Shown here: positions 48,134 to 57,927 of the stretch, in pieces | How the letters are laid out: every line of letters begins with the position of its first letter | Numbering within the stretch: position 1 is the first letter of the stretch | Made by a program: the position numbers and the translations under genes | The notes under the pieces: generated by a model | Database searches by the model: none | What the model was told of the DNA's origin: nothing | What the model saw: the letters and a program-made list of their open reading frames with translations, nothing else | NCBI GenBank assembly: GCA_021296235.1 | Contig: JAGWAS010000008.1 | Location: 5,548-69,547, forward strand | Direction: 5' to 3' | Source: Paracoccaceae bacterium | GTDB taxonomy: Bacteria > Pseudomonadota > Alphaproteobacteria > Rhodobacterales > Rhodobacteraceae | Length of the DNA stretch: 64,000 nt

Positions 48134-49147
48134 TCAACGGAACGGCGGTGAGTAGATGAGACCACCGTCGGTCCAAAGAGCGTTGACACCGCGCTCCAAG
48201 CCGATTGGCGTGTCGGAACCGATGTTCCTTTCAAAGATCTCGCCATAGTTGCCACCGGCGGAAATGACATGCACAGCCCAGTCGGAATTCAGACCGATCA
48301 TTGACCCCAAGTCACCCTCTGAACCGAGCAAACGATTGACTTCGGGATCATTTGTGCCTGCAGCCATCTCGACGACATTTGCTGCAGTGATACCCTTCTC
48401 TTCAGCGGTAATCAGTGCGTTCAGCACCCAACGGCCAATATCTGCCCACTGATCATCGCCATGGCGGACCAGCGGCCCGAGCGGCTCCTTGGAGATGATC
48501 TCCGGCAGCACAACATGGTCATCCGGATTCTCAAGTGAGGCGCGGGTGGCGGCCAATCCGGAGCGGTCCGTCGTGTAGACGTCACATGCCTCGCTCAGAT
48601 ACTGTTGCCGGGCCTCCGCATTGGTTTCGATCGGAACCGGTTCGTAAGACATGGAATTGGCACGGAAGAAGTCGGCCAGATTCAGTTCGGTGGTGGTTCC
48701 GGTTTGGATGCAGATCGTCGCTCCATCAAGTTCGTGCGCAGAGGACACTCCGAGCGATGCGTGAGTCATAAATCCTTGGCCGTCATAGTAGTTGACGCCC
48801 ACAAAGGTTTGTTTGAGATCGGTATCCCGCGAAAACGTCCAAGTCGTGTTCCTGGCAAGAAGATCAACTTCGCCGGATGCGAGAGCGGTGAACCTCGTCT
48901 TTCCCGTGGTGGGCGTGAACTTGACCGCGCTTGGGTCTCCCAAGACGGCAGCAGCCATCGCCCTGCAGAACGCCACGTCAAATCCATCCCAGTTGCCGTC
49001 AGCGTCAGGGGCGGCAAAGCCAACCAGACCTGTCGATACACCGCATTGCACGAATCCCTTCGCCCTTACATCATCTAAGGTTGCAGCGGTTGCCATACCC
49101 GCAAGACCGGCGATTGCAACTGCGGAAACCAGCAATGTCCTTTTCAT
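48134..49147 (-). CDS. aapJ: General L-amino-acid periplasmic binding protein
   Basis: A 337-residue type II binding protein. The signal peptide is cleaved after residue 21 (MATA-A), and VQCGVSTGLVGFAAPDADG, GFDVAFCRAMAAAVLGD and LARNTTWTFSRD are hallmarks of AapJ/BztA. The ATG at 49147 has GGAG 8 bases upstream within the longer frame. It binds Glu, Gln, Asp, Asn and similar amino acids. First gene of the operon, separated from aapQ by a terminator-like hairpin. Confidence 0.93.
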   Translation of the reverse strand: MKRTLLVSAVAIAGLAGMATAATLDDVRAKGFVQCGVSTGLVGFAAPDADGNWDGFDVAFCRAMAAAVLGDPSAVKFTPTTGKTRFTALASGEVDLLARNTTWTFSRDTDLKQTFVGVNYYDGQGFMTHASLGVSSAHELDGATICIQTGTTTELNLADFFRANSMSYEPVPIETNAEARQQYLSEACDVYTTDRSGLAATRASLENPDDHVVLPEIISKEPLGPLVRHGDDQWADIGRWVLNALITAEEKGITAANVVEMAAGTNDPEVNRLLGSEGDLGSMIGLNSDWAVHVISAGGNYGEIFERNIGSDTPIGLERGVNALWTDGGLIYSPPFR

Positions 49148-49323
49148 ATTTTTCTCCATATTTTAAACTGTCAGCAGGCCCCGATTGTGGGTCTTGCGTT
49201 GCGGCTTTGTAGTTTGGGAACGCTTTTGGGTCAACCCCGCTTTTCCGGGGATCCCCGCAGCATTGCCACCTTTCGACCGGGTTGATCGAACCCGAAAACT
49301 GGTTCTTCAGGATACAGAATTCA

Positions 49324-50049
49324 TCACCGGTCCGTTGTCCGGGCGCTCGCAACTTCGACGAACTCGCAGGCTGTTATGAATGCCTCCCTGCGCCGGCGCG
49401 CAGCATTGCAGGCCTCGGCGTCGAAGCCCCATTTTTCGGTTTGATGCTCCTCGTCGATCCGCGAGATGTTCCAAGCATTTTCCGGAGTGAGCCGACCCCG
49501 AATGACTGCGAGTCCCAACAGAAGTGAACCGGTCAGCGCCACCATCTCGGACAGGCCGGCCAGCCCAAACCTTTCCAGCGACGCCGTCTCTTCCCTAAGC
49601 CTGCAGAGGCTGTCCCTGCTTTGCCTGATCGGCATAACTCCAAAGCCGACATTGAGCGGTGCGCCGAGCGTGCGTCCGGCCCATTCAATCACCTGGTCCC
49701 AAGCATTGCGCTGTCGTGCGGCCAATTCCTCCGGCCGTTCTGCCCGGTGGCACAGAAGGTCGCTCTCAGCATATCCGACAACCGCGTCAATGATTTCCTC
49801 CCTGGCCGTTTCAACTCGGTCGATTGCAGTGTTGGCCAAGCGGGTGAAAGGCATCAGGGCAGGATCAATCTCACCCTGCTGTGCTTCCCACTCGGCACAA
49901 ATCAGTTCCGACATCCGTCTTGTCGGCAACTCCAGCAAATTGCCCGAAGGCGTTTTTGCGGAATGACCGTCCAGGGCGATTGCAAATCCCTCATTGATCA
50001 CAGTTATCCCGGTGGAGGACCAATTCCGCCTAAGCTTCCATTCGCTCAC
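49324..50049 (-). CDS. ATP12-family F1-ATPase assembly chaperone
   Basis: A 241-residue protein of the ATP12 family, which binds free alpha subunits of F1 during ATP synthase assembly in mitochondria and alphaproteobacteria. Recognisable parts are ALDGHSAKTPSGNLLELPT, LICAEWEAQQGEIDP and MPFTRLANTAIDRV, then DLLCHRAERPEELAARQ and WDQVIEWA. The GTG start at 50049 overlaps the stop of the RluC-like gene by four bases. The atp genes are elsewhere in the window. Confidence 0.9.
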   Translation of the reverse strand: MSEWKLRRNWSSTGITVINEGFAIALDGHSAKTPSGNLLELPTRRMSELICAEWEAQQGEIDPALMPFTRLANTAIDRVETAREEIIDAVVGYAESDLLCHRAERPEELAARQRNAWDQVIEWAGRTLGAPLNVGFGVMPIRQSRDSLCRLREETASLERFGLAGLSEMVALTGSLLLGLAVIRGRLTPENAWNISRIDEEHQTEKWGFDAEACNAARRRREAFITACEFVEVASARTTDR

Positions 50050-51050
50050 GGCGGACCGGTGAACGGATCTCCCCGCTCGCGCGGGTCCGTCTCCCATCCA
50101 ATTGCACTGAACGATTCTGACATGTGGGGTGGCAGCGGCGCGACGAACTTCAATTCACTGCCGCTGAAAGGATGCCGAATTTCCATGGAACGGGCATGCA
50201 AATGAAGCATGTTTCGGAAAATGCCTTCCCGATTGGCAACGGCGGATCTTCCGAATTTTCGGTCACCAACAATCGGTGTTCCCAATCCGGCCATGTGAAT
50301 GCGGAGTTGGTGGGTACGCCCGGTAACCGGATTGAGTGCCACGAGTGTGAACCGCTGGCCCAGCCGGTCGAGCACGGCGTAGTGTGTAAGCGCGCCTTCT
50401 GCAACCGAGGGCTCCTTCCATTTGGTTCCGGACCGCAGCTGGACGACCCCACCGGTCTTGGGTGAGGAAAAAATGGAGCCTCTCTCCTCCGGCGGGGATC
50501 CGCACAGCGCCGCCAGATATACCTTCCGAAGATTGCGGTGGCGGAAGAGCTTTGACAGAGCGGCCGAGGCTCTTCTTGTTCTTGCCATCAGAAGCACTCC
50601 GGATGTGTCCTTGTCCAAGCGGTGGACCAGCTTCGGCATCTCCCCATCGGGCAGGCCCAACTCCAGAGCCATCCTGTCGATGTGCCGTCGTTGGCCGGTA
50701 CCACCCTGGACAGCGAGGCCCGGCGGCTTGTTGATTGCAAGAATGTGCTGATCAATATGCAGCAATCTCTCCGCGAGTGATCCTCGGTTGCGTTGGGCAT
50801 CGTGCCTGCCTTGAACATCGCATGCATCAGAATCTGGGTTTCTGTCCTGGATTGGCGGAAGGCAAATTTCCTGTCCCTCCTTCAGCCTGTCCGAGGGCCT
50901 TGCCCGCTTCCCGTCAATTCTCACCAGCCCCTTGCGGCAAAGCCCTTCGATGCGTGACTGAACAAGTCCCCCGTACTTCCGCCGCATCCAGCGATCGAGA
51001 CGCTGCTCGGCATCTTCCCAACTCACATGGTGCAGTATGGTTGCGCTCAT
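50046..51050 (-). CDS. RluC/RluD-type 23S rRNA pseudouridine synthase
   Basis: A 334-residue enzyme with an N-terminal S4-like domain (RLDRWMRRKYGGLVQSRIEG) and the RluA-family catalytic core, whose active-site Asp lies in KLVHRLDKDTSGVLLMA; NPVTGRTHQLRIHMA follows as expected. It probably modifies 23S rRNA uridines. Its start overlaps the crcB stop and its stop overlaps the ATP12 start, a tight minus-strand operon. Confidence 0.92.
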   Translation of the reverse strand: MSATILHHVSWEDAEQRLDRWMRRKYGGLVQSRIEGLCRKGLVRIDGKRARPSDRLKEGQEICLPPIQDRNPDSDACDVQGRHDAQRNRGSLAERLLHIDQHILAINKPPGLAVQGGTGQRRHIDRMALELGLPDGEMPKLVHRLDKDTSGVLLMARTRRASAALSKLFRHRNLRKVYLAALCGSPPEERGSIFSSPKTGGVVQLRSGTKWKEPSVAEGALTHYAVLDRLGQRFTLVALNPVTGRTHQLRIHMAGLGTPIVGDRKFGRSAVANREGIFRNMLHLHARSMEIRHPFSGSELKFVAPLPPHMSESFSAIGWETDPRERGDPFTGPP

Positions 51051-51439
51051 CCGAATGCTTCCCTGGCAAGCACGATTCCAGCAAACAGTGCCGCAACGGA
51101 AATCGCCAAACTCCCCGTGGCGTACAGTAGCGCTGCACCGGTGCGCCCGCCAGCCATCAACTGCCAGAAATCAAGAGAATAGGCAGAAAACGTTGTGTAG
51201 CCGCCAAGAAAACCGGTCATGATGAAGGGCGCAGTCCGCGACGGGTGTTGGCCTGCTTCGTAAAGCACAGAAAATGCCACGCCCATCGCAAGGCAACCGA
51301 CGGCATTGACCACAGCCGTGCCATGGGGAAAACCATCGCCCAACAACCGGATTGCCGCCAACCCGGTCAGATGACGTCCCACCGCCCCCAAGGCACCACC
51401 AGCCGCGATCTGAATTAGGGTCCAAAACACCGTTCTCAA
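51047..51439 (-). CDS. crcB: Fluoride channel CrcB/Fluc
   Basis: A 130-residue four-helix membrane protein: GGALGAVGRHL at helix 1, GTAVVNAVGC with the conserved pore Asn, and GFLGGYTTFSAYSLD, the family signature. Dual-topology dimers export F-. No fluoride riboswitch is evident, and it is within the RarA-RluC-ATP12 run. Confidence 0.94.
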   Translation of the reverse strand: MRTVFWTLIQIAAGGALGAVGRHLTGLAAIRLLGDGFPHGTAVVNAVGCLAMGVAFSVLYEAGQHPSRTAPFIMTGFLGGYTTFSAYSLDFWQLMAGGRTGAALLYATGSLAISVAALFAGIVLAREAFG

Positions 51440-51481
51440 TCCCCTGCATGCATCCCGGTCACACTGTCGGGTACCGAATCG

Positions 51482-52822
51482 CTACCTTGCGGCACCATCA
51501 CGAATCCGTTTTCTCAACTTGGCAAAATACTCCATTCGTTTCCGGAGTTCCCGCTCAAATCCGCGTTCGACGGGCGAGAAGAAGGACAAACGCTCCATTC
51601 GTTCCGGAAAATACTCCTGCCCCGAAAACGCGTGACTTTCGTCATGGTCATACTTGTATCCCGACCCGTACCCGATTTCCTTCATCATTCGGGTCGGAGC
51701 ATTCAGCACGTGTTTGGGCGGAGGTTCAGAACCGGTCCGACGGGCAATCTTGCGGGCACTCGAATACGCGGTGTAGGCCGCGTTCGATTTGGGCGAAAGT
51801 GCAAGGTAAATGGTCGCCTCTGCAATCGCCAACTCGCCTTCCGGGCTGCCCAGCCGCTCATAGGCCTGCCAAGCGGCAAGACAGATGCGCAGCGCATCGG
51901 GATCGGCCAAACCAACATCCTCGCTTGCCATCCGGGTCAAGCGCCGAGCCAAATATCTGGGATCTTCACCTGCGTCGAGCATTCGGGCAAGCCAGTAGAG
52001 GGATGCGTCTGGGTCTGAGCCGCGCACCGACTTGTGCAGCGCCGAGATCAAATTGTAGTGCCAGTCGCCTGATTTGTCGTAGACGGCGGCGCGTCTTGAG
52101 AGCCTGCGCTGCAGCGCGTGCCCATCAAGTTGGTCGTCAGGATCACCGGATTGCAGTTGCTCGACCATGTTCAGCAGGGCTCTTGCATCACCGTTTGCCA
52201 ACTCAAGAAGGACTTCCCGGGCCTCTGCGGTCAGCGGCATCTTCCTGCCGATGAAGGTCTCGGCCCGCTTCAGCAGCAGCTTCAGGCTCTCTCTTCCAAG
52301 GCGCTCAAGCACCAGAACCCTGACCCTCGACATTAATGCGGCGTTGAGTTCAAAGGAGGGGTTTTCGGTTGTCGCCCCTATAAGCGTTACGGTTCCATCC
52401 TCAATATACGGAAGAAAACCGTCCTGCTGCGCCTTGTTGAATCGATGGATTTCGTCAACAAACAGGACGGTTCCTGTTCCATTCTCGAGTCGACTCCTTG
52501 CTCCCTCAAAGATCTTCCTGATTTCAGCGGTGTTGGAATAAACCGCGCTGATCTGCACGAATTCATGCGCGGAGTCGGCAGCAACCAACCTTGCAATCGT
52601 TGTTTTTCCGGTCCCCGGGGGGCCCCAAAGGATGATTGACGGCAACGGCCCTGCGCCAAACCCGCCGCCAAGCGGGCCTTCCGGTCCAAGCAAATGACCC
52701 TGTCCAACGACATCCCCGAGCGAATCAGGTCTCAGTCTGTCGGCAAGCGGCCTCAGCGGACCCGCGTCCCCCGGACTGCCGGGCACAGTTTTCCGTTTGC
52801 CGTCGTCCATTATCTTGGGCAC
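51482..52822 (-). CDS. rarA: Replication-associated recombination protein A (RarA/MgsA)
   Basis: A 446-residue AAA+ ATPase: LADRLRPDSLGDVVGQGHLL, Walker A GPPGTGKTT, Walker B LFVDEIHRFNKAQQD, sensor 1 GATTENPSFELN, and the C-terminal tetramerisation domain ending in FFSPVERGFERELRKRMEYF. It acts at stalled replication forks. It heads the run RarA-CrcB-RluC-ATP12. Confidence 0.95.
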   Translation of the reverse strand: MPKIMDDGKRKTVPGSPGDAGPLRPLADRLRPDSLGDVVGQGHLLGPEGPLGGGFGAGPLPSIILWGPPGTGKTTIARLVAADSAHEFVQISAVYSNTAEIRKIFEGARSRLENGTGTVLFVDEIHRFNKAQQDGFLPYIEDGTVTLIGATTENPSFELNAALMSRVRVLVLERLGRESLKLLLKRAETFIGRKMPLTAEAREVLLELANGDARALLNMVEQLQSGDPDDQLDGHALQRRLSRRAAVYDKSGDWHYNLISALHKSVRGSDPDASLYWLARMLDAGEDPRYLARRLTRMASEDVGLADPDALRICLAAWQAYERLGSPEGELAIAEATIYLALSPKSNAAYTAYSSARKIARRTGSEPPPKHVLNAPTRMMKEIGYGSGYKYDHDESHAFSGQEYFPERMERLSFFSPVERGFERELRKRMEYFAKLRKRIRDGAAR

Positions 52823-53443
52823 ATTCCGGTCGGCAGGTTTCCCACTTCGGAAAACGCGCTACCGACAAGCGGATTGTTACTTGGACGCTTGAGGACCCAA
52901 CCAACCGCCGACAATGTCGACCCGGCACTGCAGATCATTCGTGCATCAGCCACAATTGTTGGCCAAGGCTTCAAAAATTCTCCTGATGGCATGCCTAAAA
53001 ATCCTCACCAACCTCACCTGTTCAATCAGGTGCAATACCATGATCCCACGGTTGAAGATGCATCGAATTCCTTGTGATACATCCATTCCCCGATACCAAG
53101 GAGGATTGGGTGATTTCGATGCCGTTCTTGCGGCGCGGCAACCTTCTGCGAAGTCACCCGCGGTGGAGGCAAATTGCGGATTGCTTCTGCAAATCTGCAG
53201 GAAGCTCCCGGAATCTTGACGCTGTGGTGCCCTTTCAAATGAAATGGGCGAATTCTGATTGCAGCAATATGCCGACCATGTTGGTAAGGCCAACGGTGTG
53301 CAACACGTGGAGAGAGTCCTGTAGAGATTCGGAAGTGTTGGCAGCAGAAATCGACTCTGCTGTGCAGGACTGGAGGAAATTGAAACAGGAACTCCTTGCA
53401 ATTCACTCCCTGCTCAAGACAATTTTCCATGCTGATATTTCTG
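52823..53443. other. Gap at the left edge of the accessory island
   Basis: About 620 bases with no recognisable gene between rarA and a transposase remnant. Short frames exist without domains. It probably marks decayed mobile DNA. Confidence 0.5.
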
Positions 53444-53857
53444 TCAGCACAGTGCGAGGCAGTGGTGGCCGTCGATCGACGTCACTCCCTCAAGCCCCTT
53501 GCACCGCTGGAGTTCCGAGAACGCCAACTTGAAGGCCGAGCGCAGCGCCTGCGGGTCGAGCGCATCGAGACGCTCCCGCATGGATGTGTCGCTGGGAACG
53601 TGGCCGATGCCGAAGAGCGTCTCCAGGTTGTGAATGAGTTCGGGCAACGCCTCCCTTCCCCGGGCAAATTCGTCGAACTGGAGCATGGAGGGGAATTTGA
53701 ACATGGACATCGCCAACGCCGCCATCATGTTGTCGGCGAGCGAGGTCCTGTGGCCCTTGATGGGGTCATCGATGCGCTCGAAGCACTTCCTCGTGAGCTT
53801 AACGAGACCCGGCGCGCTGAGGTGGCGGCGGAACCGCAATCCTTGGGTTTTGGTCAT
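53444..53857 (-). pseudogene. Transposase N-terminal remnant
   Basis: The frame from ATG 53857 reads like the start of a DDE transposase: RTSLADNMMAALAMSMFKFPS, LFGIGHVPSDTSMRERLDAL, LQRCKGLEGVTSIDGHHC, where IDG marks the first catalytic Asp. It stops right after that point, so the catalytic core and C-terminus are gone. The family looks like the ISNCY-type group, but I am not sure. Confidence 0.7.
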
Positions 53858-54111
53858 TGCCACTGCTCGACATTTGTTGTCGTTGTTGCCGCCACAATGC
53901 CACACACCGGACCGAAAGTTTGCGAAAACCCTTCAGCGAGCGCTCCGAACAAGTCGTTGTTTTTACAACATTTATTGAGGCTTGATCGAACTGCCGGGAA
54001 TTGCTGCCAAAGATTACGTCATCAAGGCGGCAGCGCGCGTCTGGCAACGGCCGGCACAGACGACAAAAGTGTCTTCGTGAGCTCTTCGGATGCTCCCAAT
54101 CGTCCACGCAT

Positions 54112-54987
54112 CTATAAAGCAACCCGCATGCCTTCTTTCCCAGACAATAAATCATGAGTGTAACAAAGACGAGTGGAACTTACGGAAAACCGGCTAAATT
54201 CAACTCGAAACGCTAGGGAACCAAATAGACGAATCTGAACTCGTGCACCTGGGCAGTTGCCTTCAAATACAAGTCCATGGAAGAGTCGGTCATTCTGCGC
54301 CTCCAGGCGCTGCACATGAATATCATTTCCGGTCAACTTCCCTTCAACTAGTTGACGCCGAATTGATGCAAGCTGCTGTGGATTTTCATAGATTCCATTT
54401 TTGCAATGTAGTGCAAGGAACTCGAATGCAATCTTCGCTGGAACTATCGGGTCAATCTCTGCTCCGCTAAGGTCGGGCTCAATTGAGTGCAAGTACCATT
54501 TCGTGACTGTGAGGCCAGAGGTGATCTCAATTGGCTCATCGGATGGCAAACATCTAAGCTGATCTAGCGTTACCGGTATTGTCCCTCTACCCTTCCGCTT
54601 GGCAAGGTTTTTGAGATGATATAGTGAGCGTCCTTCTGGACAAATGAGCGCTTCACCTTCCAGGATCTTTTCATTTGGAACGAACTTACCATTGTGCATT
54701 CGTCCAAGGAACTTTCTTGACTTGCCGTGACCTTGGTACAGCAGCCTCTTCTGTAGTTTATTGGCGAGGCTAGGTTGTTCAACGACTAGACTTTCAATCG
54801 ACAGTCGAATTTTCGGATCGTTCTTGATTATCCTTTCGGCACCATGGCCAAATCCCGAATTGCAATCTTTGCACAGAAAATCTGCAACGAGTTTTCCGGT
54901 GACGCAATCAGGGATTATGTGCTCTGTTGTGATGTTATCTCTGGAACCACACACTATGCATCGAGCAGTTGGCCAAACATATTTCAT
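54112..54987 (-). CDS. HNH-endonuclease-like protein (HNH_5 type) of a two-gene module
   Basis: A 291-residue protein with an N-terminal Cys/HNH-like nuclease site: C10-x2-C13, T21-E22-H23-IIP (the metal/His motif) and C39-x2-C42-N43, together a compact zinc-stabilised beta-beta-alpha HNH fold. Residues 60-291 form a domain I do not recognise. The ATG at 54987 shares one base with the upstream gene's TAA stop (TAATG), so translation is coupled to the large membrane-anchored partner. The pair is AT-richer than the flanks and lies between transposase remnants. A defence or selfish nuclease role is an inference; no homology search was run. Confidence 0.78.
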   Translation of the reverse strand: MKYVWPTARCIVCGSRDNITTEHIIPDCVTGKLVADFLCKDCNSGFGHGAERIIKNDPKIRLSIESLVVEQPSLANKLQKRLLYQGHGKSRKFLGRMHNGKFVPNEKILEGEALICPEGRSLYHLKNLAKRKGRGTIPVTLDQLRCLPSDEPIEITSGLTVTKWYLHSIEPDLSGAEIDPIVPAKIAFEFLALHCKNGIYENPQQLASIRRQLVEGKLTGNDIHVQRLEAQNDRLFHGLVFEGNCPGARVQIRLFGSLAFRVEFSRFSVSSTRLCYTHDLLSGKEGMRVAL

Positions 54988-56309
54988 TACCAGATCGCCG
55001 TTCCAAAAAACGACCCAACTAGAGCTGCCAGAAGGAGCCAAACCGCGCCGACAGATCGCCTCTTGTCAATTGCATTCGCCAAATTCCAAACTATTTGCTC
55101 AAGTTCTCTTATTCGATCAAGCTCAGCATCGCTGTTCTTGTATTCTTCGTTGTCCTCTTGGTTGTCGAACCATTCCGGGTTTGACTTACGATACTCTTCT
55201 TCACGCTCATCAAATTCATTGATAACAAAGTAATCAGGGTTCTTAGTGGATTTGCACCCAAGCAAGCCACGAAGCTTCGAACGACCGATGGTCGATCGCC
55301 AAATGTTTTCGTTGCTGCTTAGCCAAATGTCACACCAATCATCTCGTTCAAGCCATTCTGCCCAATCGAAATGCCGAAATTCAGAGCGTTCTGGATCAAA
55401 TGTGCGATAGAAAGCCTGCCTGACTGCTATGTCGTCGTCATTCAGCATGTCGATCGATGGAATAAGGAACTTCGCTGCGATCTGCTCTCGAACAGCGCAA
55501 AACGGATTTTCATCTGAAAACACGCCTGCATCTTCTTCGGCTGGGCGCCACCTATCAAGCACCTGCTCAACATCATCGAAATCGTCCGTATAGCGATGAA
55601 GGTTCCGATAGAGTTTACTCAGGACATAGGCCCAATCTGGTTCGACCGGTACAACCGTCGCAAGTTTCCAACACCTCGTGTTGAACTCCAAGTGATCCAA
55701 TCCTCCTCGGACATCCAAGCGAAAAGGATCTAAATTTGTCGAAACTCGGGGATTTCTGCTCAAGAAAAGGAGAATGTGTTTAAAGCGATCGTTTGATACT
55801 GCGGTCAAATTAGCGTTTTGCGCGCCATTGTTATCATTCCAACAACGGACCAGACCTGAATAAAAGCCTCTGGACAAGTGTGGATTCTTGCAAACGGCGC
55901 GCAATTCCGCTAAAGATCCTAGTGTTATAATTTCTTGCAGTAACGACGGTTTGTCTATCGACATGACCCCTAGGACATCTTCGCCATAGAAGAGTGAAGC
56001 GTTTGTACAAGCGACCACTCGCGTGTAGTAACTCGCGCGCTTATAGACGCGACTAAGAATCGTGCGTGAGCGCCCGTGTTCGGCGAGTGCAAGATCGATT
56101 AGTGGTAGATTTCGGCGAAAGAGGATGTATTCGAGGACATGGCTCTCTGGCGGCGTCCGGGGCGTGCCAAACACTGGCGAGAACTCGACTGCTCTATTTC
56201 GAAGCCAATTGCGGGCATCTCTTTCTCCGCATTGAGAGAGAAAGGCAGCGTCATGGAACACTTTAGGATCAGACGGCCGTTCACGTCGGGAGAGACAAGT
56301 TAAGTACAT
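54987..56309 (-). CDS. Tail-anchored membrane protein of unknown function, coupled to HNH gene
   Basis: A 440-residue protein I do not recognise. The N-terminal 340 residues look largely alpha-helical and soluble. An acidic, charged segment (about 364-418, rich in E, D, N) leads into a single C-terminal hydrophobic segment (419-440, SVGAVWLLLAALVGSFFGT) that ends the protein, a tail-anchor layout placing the bulk in the cytosol. The gene precedes and overlaps the HNH gene by one base. A sampled stretch, 55741-55800, has 24 G or C of 60 bases, well below the core genes. Foreign origin is likely. Confidence 0.75.
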   Translation of the reverse strand: MYLTCLSRRERPSDPKVFHDAAFLSQCGERDARNWLRNRAVEFSPVFGTPRTPPESHVLEYILFRRNLPLIDLALAEHGRSRTILSRVYKRASYYTRVVACTNASLFYGEDVLGVMSIDKPSLLQEIITLGSLAELRAVCKNPHLSRGFYSGLVRCWNDNNGAQNANLTAVSNDRFKHILLFLSRNPRVSTNLDPFRLDVRGGLDHLEFNTRCWKLATVVPVEPDWAYVLSKLYRNLHRYTDDFDDVEQVLDRWRPAEEDAGVFSDENPFCAVREQIAAKFLIPSIDMLNDDDIAVRQAFYRTFDPERSEFRHFDWAEWLERDDWCDIWLSSNENIWRSTIGRSKLRGLLGCKSTKNPDYFVINEFDEREEEYRKSNPEWFDNQEDNEEYKNSDAELDRIRELEQIVWNLANAIDKRRSVGAVWLLLAALVGSFFGTAIW

Positions 56310-56734
56310 TTGCTCTCCTCGAACTTGTTGCCCTGAAATCTACATGGATCAATAGAGTAGAAAATCGAGCGAGCCACTGGCCAACCAACACTCAGTTGCG
56401 CCATCCGAAGCATGCACCCCTCAAAAATCAACATCGTATGATTTTCAATCATCACGCTCAGTTACCTTCCCGCTTCATTCTTCATCACATTTGCATAGGT
56501 TGCGCCTGTAGAATGTCGGACATCTTTAGTCGGCAATCAATCGGAGAAAATGACAAGTCTATGCTCTATTTGACCTTGCAAAGGCAACTGCTAATTCAAA
56601 TAATTCCAACTCGTTACAAAACCACTCAGTTCACATGACAGAGCCCACAGTCCCAATTCATTGACTATTACCTTACTACAATGTCGGTTCAAACTTCTGA
56701 TCACAAAGCAGCAATGGCAAAGACACAACATCTT
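56310..56734. other. AT-rich upstream region of the two-gene module
   Basis: About 425 bases, noticeably AT-rich, between the start of the tail-anchored-protein gene and the left end of the IS630 element. It should hold the promoter of the two-gene module (minus strand). No gene recognised. Confidence 0.55.
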
Positions 56735-57927
56735 CTAGTGCTATGATCGTTTTTGGGATTCCATTTTCCTGTGGAATATGATTCAAACGCCCCCGGCGAG
56801 AGTCGCGCAGTTTTCAATGGGAGCAGAACCGCAATGGCAAAGAGCAGGAGAACCCGGATCGTTCTGGGCGAGCAAGACCGGAAACGTCTCGAAAAGATCA
56901 AATCCGATCCGCATTCGATCCTCAAGCATGTCCAGAGGGCGACAATCATCCTGCACCTCGGCGACGGCCTCACCCTGTCGCAGACGATGAGGACCACAGG
57001 CATGTCGAAACCGACGGTCTGGCGCTGGTGGGACCGCTTCCTCGTCGAGGGTGTTGACGGCCTGCTTTGCGACATCCCCCGGAGACGGGGCCGCAAGCCG
57101 ATAGCCGAGGACAAGGTCAGTGAACTGATCGAGCTCGCGATGTCGCCGCCGCCGGCGCACGCCAGTCACTGGACGCTGCGGGCGCTGGCGAAAAAGCTGG
57201 GGATCGCCGTCTCGACGGTGTTCGGCATCCTGAAGCACAACGGCCTGAAGCCCCACAGGGTCAAGACATTCAAGGTCTCCCGCGATCCGAGGTTCGAGTT
57301 GAAGGTCCGCGACGTCGTCGGCCTCTACGTCAACCCGCCCGACCACGCTGTCGTCATCTCGGTGGACGAGAAGACACAGATCCAGGCCGCCCCTGCCGAT
57401 GAAGCCCCGCCATCCCGAGACCCGCACTCACGACTACAGGCGCAACGGCACCACCTGCCTGATGGCGGCCCTCGATGTCGCCACCGGAAAGGTCACCGGC
57501 CAGATGGTCAAGCGTCACCGCTCGGAGGAATTCCTCGCCTTCCTTGATCTCGTCTCCGAGGGGATCAGGCCTGGAACCCAGGTTCATGTCGTCCTCGACA
57601 ACGTTTCCTCCCACAAGTCGGCCGAGGTCAACGAATGGCTGAAGGACAACGCCAATTGGACATTTCACTTCACTCCGACCTCGGCCTCGTGGATGAATGC
57701 CGTCGAGGGTTTCTTCTCCAAGCTCTCGAGGCAGAGGCTCAAGCACGCGATCTTCAACTCGCTCGACGAGTGCATTGTGGCGATCGAGGGCTACATCGAG
57801 CACCACAATGCCAATGACGCCCGCCCGTTCCGCTGGAGCAAGCAGCCGGAAGACCTCGTGGAGGCGTGGGAAAAGGGGCACCAGAAGCTGCAGGAATCGG
57901 CATCGTGAAAAAGAATCAAAACACTAG
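56735..57927 (+). mobile_element. IS630-family insertion sequence, broken
   Basis: An element of about 1.19 kb. Imperfect terminal inverted repeats lie at 56738-56756 (starts GTGCTATGATCGTTTTT) and 57906-57924 (complement starts GTGTTTTGATTCTTTTT), agreeing at 13 of the first 17 positions. Both ends are flanked by CTAG, consistent with the TA target duplication of IS630 (TA at 56736-56737 and 57925-57926). The single transposase gene inside is frameshifted. It sits immediately between the two-gene module and the peptide ABC operon. Confidence 0.8.
56834..57908 (+). pseudogene. IS630-family transposase, disrupted by internal deletion
   Basis: The first frame (from ATG 56834) gives the N-terminal HTH part (LTLSQTMRTTGMSKPTVWRW) and runs to VDEKTQIQA, the first catalytic Asp region. 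The other part lies in a different frame: THDYRRNGTTCLMAALDV, VLDNVSSHK (second Asp) and SASWMNAVEGFFSKL (Glu). Between them, around 57381-57400, the conserved block normally reading L-D-R-T-Q-P-x-L-P is missing, and the frame is lost. Because conserved residues are gone, this is a decayed gene, not a programmed frameshift. Confidence 0.8.

Noticed and set aside
57370-57410. Programmed frameshift in the IS630 transposase
   Set aside because: Conserved residues are missing at the junction, so a deletion explains the frame break better than recoding.
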